Source: Pontiellaceae bacterium (GTDB taxonomy: Bacteria; Verrucomicrobiota; Kiritimatiellia; Kiritimatiellales; Tichowtungiaceae). Taken from it: a stretch of DNA of 9,774 nt. The position numbers and the translations under genes are program-made. The stretch is from positions 1 to 9,774 of the forward strand of contig JAOZMR010000087.1 in NCBI GenBank assembly GCA_029934215.1, written 5' to 3'. Below are positions 1-5,117 of this stretch, one piece after another; the first letter of the stretch is position 1; every line of letters begins with the position of its first letter. Under the pieces are notes generated by a model. It was not told where the DNA came from and did not search any database. It saw only the letters and a list, made by a program, of their open reading frames with translations.

Positions 1-437
1 ACATTCAAGTTGCGAGGCAAAACCCAGAAATCAGCGTTTTGTATGAGGGCTGGTATTTAATCGAGGGCGAAACTATTTGGTTAAGTGGTCTGTATGCGAC
101 CGTCAGGAAAGAAAAAACAGAGAACCTCGCGCAGCTTGAACGAGAGATATTTTCTTGCGAAAAACCTCGTCTTCCTGCCTTGACTTTAAGTCTTTATTGC
201 GCAATGAGAACTGCTGGTGCCGGAGCCTACGGGTTGCCGCTAGCGGCGTACATCAAAGGAACAGAAAAAAAGGCGGTTCACATGGGCGGCGCCACTCAAA
301 TGCTTTTCGGCATCTACGGACAACGATGGATTCAAGACCCCAAACGAAAACGATTCATCAACGAGCACTGGACGCGCCCGCAGGAGTCCGAAAAACCCAC
401 GCACACCGCCAGCATAGAAAACGGTTGCTATTGGTGA
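1..437 (+). CDS. C-terminal part of a conserved surface-polysaccharide-locus protein (5' end outside window)
   Basis: This reading frame is already open at the window edge (first whole codon at base 3) and ends with TGA at 435-437, so only the last 144 or so residues are visible. No start codon is claimed: the TTG at 39 is simply an internal leucine codon. The most informative stretch is KAVHMGGATQMLFGIYGQRW at about 270-329, followed by NEHWTRP and a closing ENGCYW. I recall this pattern (H-GG-xxQ-LFGI-G-RW, then NE-W-RP and a terminal GCYW) from uncharacterised proteins in capsule and exopolysaccharide clusters, some labelled as putative glycosyltransferases. I cannot assign a reaction. It is the only plus-strand gene, and it converges on the phosphonate operon with a 10-base 3' overlap. 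That it is a real gene is fairly secure from its protein-like composition and motifs; its function is not. Confidence 0.6.
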   Translation, partial: IQVARQNPEISVLYEGWYLIEGETIWLSGLYATVRKEKTENLAQLEREIFSCEKPRLPALTLSLYCAMRTAGAGAYGLPLAAYIKGTEKKAVHMGGATQMLFGIYGQRWIQDPKRKRFINEHWTRPQESEKPTHTASIENGCYW

Positions 438-1120
438 CGAAAGTTCGCGGTCTCGCGAACGTATTCCAAAAGAATGATCAAAAGCCCCATCACATAAGCG
501 AACGCGAGGTTTTTGAAAATCAGCCCAATGGCGATGATCAACAGAGGGCTACTCAAGCGCGTGGGAATCAGAAAGCCCGGTTTAAAAAAAACGGACACCC
601 ACGATAAGACACCCGCGCCAGACGGCTGAGACAACCCGCCGCCCGAACGTGTTTTTGCAATGTGCAATCCGTAACAAATAACGTCACCGTACAAATAGGC
701 CAGCACATACAACAGCAGAAAGAATGACTCCAGATGCTGCGCAGACAACAGATGATACGCCATAAGAGCAATGATGTTCGCGCACAACACCGCGCGGTCT
801 GTAACCACATCTAAAAAAATCCCAATCTCGCCAGAGCCCCGTCCATTCCGCGCCAATGTCCCATCGGCGAAATCAAAAACCATTGCAATGAAAAATCCGA
901 CAACCAAAAACTTGAGCCCAAAGAAGAATCCGCAAACGGCGCCTAGGACACCCACAACCAAGCCCGACAGTGTCAATTGATTTGCCGTTACTTTTGTGAA
1001 GTTAAGCAGAAGCCACGCCAGCGAAATCGCCCACGGATAAATGATAGCTTTCAAATAAAGATCTAACGTCGTGAGTCCACGACCGTTATTTTTCACCAAC
1101 TGGTTAAATGTATATTTCAT
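428..1120 (-). CDS. CDP-alcohol phosphatidyltransferase family membrane protein, probable phosphonate head-group transferase
   Basis: A 230-residue integral membrane protein with the complete CDP-alcohol phosphotransferase signature D-xx-DG-xx-AR-x8-G-xxx-D-xxx-D. The residues are D83, D86, G87, A90, R91, G100, D104 and D108; the aspartates bind the metal and position the nucleotide-linked substrate. The TANQLTLSG segment before it (45-53) matches the usual start of the first core helix. Several hydrophobic helices are evident (about 24-40, 50-82, 110-122, 131-150, 192-220). The family displaces CMP from a CDP-alcohol or similar donor with a hydroxyl acceptor in the membrane. As last gene of a phosphonate operon whose first gene carries a cytidylyltransferase, it probably uses a CMP-phosphonate donor, inferred to be CMP-2-hydroxyethylphosphonate. 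The acceptor (diacylglycerol, inositol-like alcohol or glycan) cannot be read from sequence. The start is supported by an AGAGGA ribosome site, and the gap to the dehydrogenase gene is 10 bases. An ordinary phospholipid synthase is the alternative. Confidence 0.88.
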   Translation of the reverse strand: MKYTFNQLVKNNGRGLTTLDLYLKAIIYPWAISLAWLLLNFTKVTANQLTLSGLVVGVLGAVCGFFFGLKFLVVGFFIAMVFDFADGTLARNGRGSGEIGIFLDVVTDRAVLCANIIALMAYHLLSAQHLESFFLLLYVLAYLYGDVICYGLHIAKTRSGGGLSQPSGAGVLSWVSVFFKPGFLIPTRLSSPLLIIAIGLIFKNLAFAYVMGLLIILLEYVRETANFRHQ

Positions 1121-1130
1121 TTTTTGTCCT

Positions 1131-2225
1131 CTACGAAAGCGATGCTGAAATAATATTTTTCAACTCGGCTTTGGTTAAACTAACAGGATTATTATTTAGT
1201 CGCTCAACATTCACATTCGAAAGAAGGGCTTCGAGGCTTTTTTGAGCCAGGATTTCACGCGCCCCCAATCCCAACGAGGCAAAAATCTTAAAAACTTCTT
1301 TCGCTATATCTTCGGTTTCAAACAATGCCGATAACACCGAAGGCACTACCCCCTTTTTTTGATGTAGCTCAAAAACTGCGGGAAAAAGAACCGCAACGGC
1401 ATGTCCGTGAGGGTAACCCAAAAAGGAGGTCAATGAATAGGACAACGCGTGACAAACGGTTGTTTTTGAAATATTTATCGCTCGCCCAGACCAATATGCG
1501 GCTTCAGCCATTCCCGTACGACTCTCTTTCGATGGATATTTCACTGCTAGTTCCAACCACCGAAGAGCACCTTTAATTGCTTTTTTGGCATAGCCTCTTG
1601 ATTCTTCAGTTGCCCCTCGCGCCCAGTACGACTCAATCGCCTGAACTAATGCATCTGCCCCCGTACAAGCCGTTAAATACGAAGACATATTAGAAGACAA
1701 TAAAGGATTCACAATGGCCGCATCCGGAAGAAGGTCTTCTTCGGAAATCGAATACTTAACCTTGTCTTTATACAGCACAGCAAAGTGAGTTGCTTCACTT
1801 CCCGTTCCTGCCGTTGTAGGAATCGCGACGAGATATTGGGTTGATGCCCGCCCACTCACTTTTTGCTGAATATATAAATCTGGATCAATTCCAGTATCGC
1901 CAAAATACGCCAACAGCTTCGCCATATCTAAAACGGTTCCACCCCCAACACCAAGAACCAGATCCGGATTTGCGTCGCGATAGACCTCCAGACCTTTTTG
2001 AAGGTCTTTAAGATTCGGATTCACCGAAAAATTATAAAACTCGCGAATACTCAACCCCGAAAGGGAGGGCTCCAACCACGCAGAAGCTCCAGATTTTTCA
2101 AACGACGCTCCTCCACGAACCAATAAAATGCGAGCGGCACCTCTGTCTTGAATAATCTGTTTTAGAGCCGACTGACTTCCAGTATCCCCAAAATGATATT
2201 TTTGTTTTTTGGAAGGCTCAGTCAT
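1131..2225 (-). CDS. Iron-containing alcohol dehydrogenase, probable phosphonoacetaldehyde reductase
   Basis: A 364-residue member of the group III (iron-type) alcohol dehydrogenases. It shows the nucleotide-binding GVGGGTVLDMAK (92-103), the family signature PTTAGTGSE (136-144) and the C-terminal metal region with H259 and H273 (PHGH), spaced 14 apart as in the family. D191 sits at the first metal-ligand position, but the second, usually His in DALTHAIE-type motifs, is Gln195 here (DALVQAIESYW). I believe glutamine also occurs in phosphonate-cluster members, but this should be checked. The family reduces aldehydes with NAD(P)H. The preceding gene makes phosphonoacetaldehyde, so the likely product is 2-hydroxyethylphosphonate. 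Its start overlaps the end of the decarboxylase gene by 8 bases, with a GGAG ribosome site 7 bases upstream, suggesting translational coupling. Substrate assignment is from context; the family assignment is secure. Confidence 0.88.
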   Translation of the reverse strand: MTEPSKKQKYHFGDTGSQSALKQIIQDRGAARILLVRGGASFEKSGASAWLEPSLSGLSIREFYNFSVNPNLKDLQKGLEVYRDANPDLVLGVGGGTVLDMAKLLAYFGDTGIDPDLYIQQKVSGRASTQYLVAIPTTAGTGSEATHFAVLYKDKVKYSISEEDLLPDAAIVNPLLSSNMSSYLTACTGADALVQAIESYWARGATEESRGYAKKAIKGALRWLELAVKYPSKESRTGMAEAAYWSGRAINISKTTVCHALSYSLTSFLGYPHGHAVAVLFPAVFELHQKKGVVPSVLSALFETEDIAKEVFKIFASLGLGAREILAQKSLEALLSNVNVERLNNNPVSLTKAELKNIISASLS

Positions 2226-3345
2226 GAAGAAACTCCATCAACTGCTTTTTGTTATGCTGCGGCGATGTTTGGGGGCGCCCCAAATCAGCACGAGAACCAA
2301 GAGCAACTTGAACCTCCAAGAACGCTGGTCCCATTGCATCAAAAAACGGAGAGAGCGTTTCGTCTAATTCTTTTTCATCGTGAACAACAAATGTGGATGC
2401 GTAACCACACGCATCGGCAATTTTGGCGAAGTTTACATTGAAGCCGACCGTTGGCTGCCCGCCAACCGAGTCATGTGCACCATTGTTCAAAACAACATGC
2501 TTATAGTTTGGAAGATTCAAAGATGCCAAAACACCCAGCCCGCCCATATGCATCAGTGCGGCGCCATCTCCATCCAGACACAAAACCTGACGATCCGATT
2601 TTTCCAAAGCGATCCCCGCTGCAATTTGCGAGGCGTGCCCCATTCCACCGACTACTAAAAAATCCGATTGATGCCCGTTTTTCTTTCGTTCCCGAATCTC
2701 ATAGAGCTCGCGCGAAATTTTTCCAGTTGTCGCAACAACAACTGCACGACGATCCAACCCGTTTACAATCAATTCAATCGCACTCTCGCGAGTTATCTGC
2801 CCCTTCGAAATTATTTTTTTCTGCAACTCATAACGCTCGAACAAACCCTTGCGAACAACGAGGGCAACGGGACGCTTTTCCTCCACCGCTTGCCTCACAG
2901 CGTTTTCAACGCAACCCGAAAGAGCGTCCTCATTATCAGGCAAAAGCGAGATGGGAATGCCCATAGTTTCGAAAAGGGGAAACGTAATCTTCCCTTGTTT
3001 TTTATGCTGCGGCTCATCGGACAACGCAGGCTCGCCACGCCAGCCAACAAGCAAAACCATTGGGCTTCCATAGACATCGGGGTCGGATAACGAGGCGATA
3101 GGGTTAATCACATTTCCCTGACCTGAATTTTGCAAATAGACCAGCGGCACGTTTCCTGTTGCCAGATAATGCCCGATACCCAGCCCAACTGCGTTTCCTT
3201 CATTCGCAGCAATTACATGCTTTTTCGACGAAGCGTGATCCATTAAATAGCTACAAAAGTTTTTAAGTAACGAGTCAGGAACACCTGAAAAAAAGGAAAC
3301 TCCATTGGATGATAAAATCTCAAAAAATGCACCGCAGTTGATCAT
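2218..3345 (-). CDS. ppd: Phosphonopyruvate decarboxylase (thiamine-diphosphate enzyme)
   Basis: A 375-residue protein of the usual length for phosphonopyruvate decarboxylase, with the two-domain layout of that family. The N-terminal Pyr-type domain starts with the typical FSGVPDSLLK (19-28) and carries the cofactor-activating glutamate in ANEGNAVG (E49). The C-terminal PP domain has GGMGHASQIAAGIAL (233-247), the diphosphate/Mg motif GDG (259-261) ending in NN (287-288), then GAHDSVGGQPT. The tail SRADLGRPQTSP is also characteristic. The enzyme irreversibly decarboxylates phosphonopyruvate to phosphonoacetaldehyde, which pulls the unfavourable mutase equilibrium toward phosphonates. It lies 8 bases after the mutase gene, and its AGGAG ribosome site overlaps the mutase stop codon. 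The 8-base overlap with the dehydrogenase gene indicates one transcript. Sulfopyruvate decarboxylase and acetolactate synthase relatives are alternatives, but the mutase neighbour settles the reading. Confidence 0.93.
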   Translation of the reverse strand: MINCGAFFEILSSNGVSFFSGVPDSLLKNFCSYLMDHASSKKHVIAANEGNAVGLGIGHYLATGNVPLVYLQNSGQGNVINPIASLSDPDVYGSPMVLLVGWRGEPALSDEPQHKKQGKITFPLFETMGIPISLLPDNEDALSGCVENAVRQAVEEKRPVALVVRKGLFERYELQKKIISKGQITRESAIELIVNGLDRRAVVVATTGKISRELYEIRERKKNGHQSDFLVVGGMGHASQIAAGIALEKSDRQVLCLDGDGAALMHMGGLGVLASLNLPNYKHVVLNNGAHDSVGGQPTVGFNVNFAKIADACGYASTFVVHDEKELDETLSPFFDAMGPAFLEVQVALGSRADLGRPQTSPQHNKKQLMEFLHD

Positions 3346-3350
3346 CAGAA

Positions 3351-3355
3351 CTCCT
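3351..3355 (-). promoter_or_regulatory. Ribosome binding site of the decarboxylase gene, embedded in the upstream stop codon
   Basis: AGGAG on the minus strand, 5 bases before the decarboxylase ATG. It shares two bases with the TAG stop of the mutase gene (3354-3356), so ribosomes ending on the mutase can re-engage on the next gene. This supports one polycistronic message. Confidence 0.75.
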
Positions 3356-4640
3356 AGATGAGAGAGAGAATTTCTTTTACAGGCATGCAGAAATCCAGCG
3401 CATCAAAAGCCCGTTCGTTTTCAAGAATGGACTCTGCCGTTTTTTTCATCGCGGGGTACGCACTTCGCAAAAGCTGGTTCGCATAAATAACCACATTAAC
3501 CCCTCGATCAGAAAGCTCCTGCTCCGTGACTTGTGAATAGGTACTCGGCACAACCACCAGAGGTACCTTGCGTTCAAAATCGGAATACGCGTCGCAAAAC
3601 GCAAAAATCTCATCGGGAGTTTTTGATTTGCTATGAATCATGATTCCGTCAGCGCCCGCATCAATATACGCCTCAGCACGAACCAAAGCGTCATCCAGCC
3701 CCGCCCCCGCAATCAAACTCTCACATCGCGCAATAATCATAAACTGATCGGTCACCTGCGCCTGTTTTCCCTCTTTAATCTTGTGACAAACCTGTTCCAC
3801 CGACGCCTGTTGCTGCGTGTTCCCCGTCTCAATCAGCGAGTTCTGTTTCAAGCCGATTTTGTCTTCAATAATCACCGCAGACACGCCCAATCGTTCTAGC
3901 GATCGAACCATAAACACGAAATGCTCCGGCAGCCCACCGCTGTCGCCATCATAAATAATCGGCTTTGTCGTCACTTCCAGAATGTTGTTTACGGTCATCA
4001 ATCGAGACGTCAAATCAACGCACTCGATATCTGGCTTTGCCTTCATGGTAGAGTCCGTCAAACTACTCAACCACATCGCATCAAATTCATGCGTGTGCCC
4101 ATTTTTTTCAACCACAGCTTTTTCAACAATCAACCCGCTCAAGCCGCTATGTGCCTCCATAACTCGAATCAACGGCTTTACGGAAAGAAGCCGCCGCAAT
4201 CTTTTCAAACGCACATCCGGCGTAGTACCAACGCTCTTTAACGCATCGTTTAATTGCGTCGATGAGATCCCCTTTGTATAATGAGGCTCAACGAGCTCGC
4301 CGCCCCACTCCGCCAGCACATCGATAACCCGCTGTCGCGTCGCACGCTGAACGCCTGTTTTCCAGTCATCGCCATGCACAACAAAATCAGGCTTCAACAA
4401 ACGAAGATTTTGGACATAATCCAATTGAGTTTGAGGTACCACGCGGGAAACCCCCTTCAGATTTTCAACAATAATCGAACGCTGCTCATAGGTCATATAA
4501 GGCAATCGCTTATAACTGGCAATCGCGGCATCGGTGAGAACACCCACAGTAACCTCTCCGTATTCAATCGCAATCTTTAAAACATTTAAATGACCGAGAT
4601 GTATCAAATCCGCACTCATTGCGACATATACTTTTTTCAT
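3354..4640 (-). CDS. pepM: Bifunctional cytidylyltransferase / phosphoenolpyruvate phosphomutase fusion
   Basis: A 428-residue two-domain protein. Residues 1 to about 135 form a nucleotidyltransferase of the glycerol-3-phosphate cytidylyltransferase type, with HLGH (14-17) and a downstream GISST (124-128), both CTP-binding motifs. Residues from about 150 to 428 are PEP mutase of the isocitrate-lyase superfamily. They include YDGDSGG (230-236) and the diagnostic EDKIGLKQNS (259-268), which separates true mutases from lyases. The mutase makes the C-P bond by turning PEP into phosphonopyruvate. The N-terminal domain is inferred to activate the final phosphonate with CTP, as described for PntC-type enzymes. 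The ATG at 4640 is chosen because AAAGG lies 7 bases upstream and the protein then begins directly on the first strand of the cytidylyltransferase fold. A longer frame from 4676 would add 12 residues with no ribosome site. It is first gene of the four-gene phosphonate operon. Confidence 0.95.
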   Translation of the reverse strand: MKKVYVAMSADLIHLGHLNVLKIAIEYGEVTVGVLTDAAIASYKRLPYMTYEQRSIIVENLKGVSRVVPQTQLDYVQNLRLLKPDFVVHGDDWKTGVQRATRQRVIDVLAEWGGELVEPHYTKGISSTQLNDALKSVGTTPDVRLKRLRRLLSVKPLIRVMEAHSGLSGLIVEKAVVEKNGHTHEFDAMWLSSLTDSTMKAKPDIECVDLTSRLMTVNNILEVTTKPIIYDGDSGGLPEHFVFMVRSLERLGVSAVIIEDKIGLKQNSLIETGNTQQQASVEQVCHKIKEGKQAQVTDQFMIIARCESLIAGAGLDDALVRAEAYIDAGADGIMIHSKSKTPDEIFAFCDAYSDFERKVPLVVVPSTYSQVTEQELSDRGVNVVIYANQLLRSAYPAMKKTAESILENERAFDALDFCMPVKEILSLI

Positions 4641-4647
4641 ACCAAAA

Positions 4648-4652
4648 CCTTT
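4648..4652 (-). promoter_or_regulatory. Ribosome binding site deciding the start of the mutase fusion
   Basis: AAAGG read on the minus strand, 7 bases before the ATG at 4640. The other in-frame ATG at 4676 has no purine-rich site before it, so this element fixes the start of the cytidylyltransferase-mutase gene. Confidence 0.7.
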
Positions 4653-4676
4653 ATTTATAAACACGACAACTACCAT

Positions 4677-5076
4677 TTAATCACAAACAGAAAAGCTCCA
4701 CTCGAACTCTTCATGCTGTAAAATTACGATGATCTTTAAAACAACATATCGCAATCCGTTTGATCTTGCCAACTTTCGAAAAAACTTCGAGGTTCAGCTC
4801 AAACGATATCACCTTAACAGGTTCATTCGGTGCACATAACAACTGGGTAATTTGACTGATGTTTGCACCTATATCAATAATCGTTTTAGGGTGAGGAAGA
4901 TTCAAATCAGACAATGTTCGATGAACATTATACGCAGGAGTCATACAGTTGACATGCTTCATCTTTACCCCGCGCATCTTTACTCCAATCTCCCGGCACA
5001 AACGACATCCTGCGGCAAGATGGGTACAGGCTCGAACGATTCCGTGTGGTGTAAAATGGAAAGGGTGTAATTTCAT
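4677..5076 (-). pseudogene. Remnant of an FkbM-type methyltransferase, truncated and frameshifted
   Basis: Translation from the ATG at 5076 (GAGAGA ribosome site just upstream) gives an unremarkable first half, then PKTIIDIGANISQITQLL and VKVISFELNLEVF. These correspond to SAM-binding motif I (D-x-GAN-x-G in FkbM proteins) and the acidic end of the second strand (FEPNPEVF). In motif I the usual second glycine is serine. Right after EVF the frame passes a run of six T and becomes non-family-like, stopping at 4711. Skipping one T gives instead EVFRKLARSNGLRYVV, which resembles the FkbM consensus better and continues to a TAA at 4677-4679, directly abutting the ATG at 4676. Even with the shift repaired it is about 132 residues, against the 220-300 usual in the family, and the later motif with D-x-EG is absent. 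I therefore call it a decayed gene; a sequencing error at the homopolymer would explain the shift but not the missing half. Confidence 0.6.
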
Positions 5077-5117
5077 AATATTCTCTCGATAAAAGTTGTG
5101 GCTTTACAGTGCAATCC

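Noticed and set aside
2451..2966. Plus-strand open frame of 171 codons
   Set aside because: It lies fully antisense to the decarboxylase gene, whose cofactor motifs are intact, and its own product is of low complexity and unlike any family I know.
4654..4659. TATAAA on the minus strand as a -10 box for the phosphonate operon
   Set aside because: There is no reasonable -35 element at 16-18 bases, and transcription would start downstream of the ribosome site it should include.
4641..4676. N-terminal extension of the mutase fusion to an ATG at 4676
   Set aside because: It would add a valine-rich 12-residue lead with no ribosome site, while the ATG at 4640 has AAAGG at proper spacing and begins the conserved fold.
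4711..5076. Intact 121-residue methyltransferase
   Set aside because: The frame loses resemblance to the family after a T-run, and the later half of the domain is absent, so a remnant fits better.
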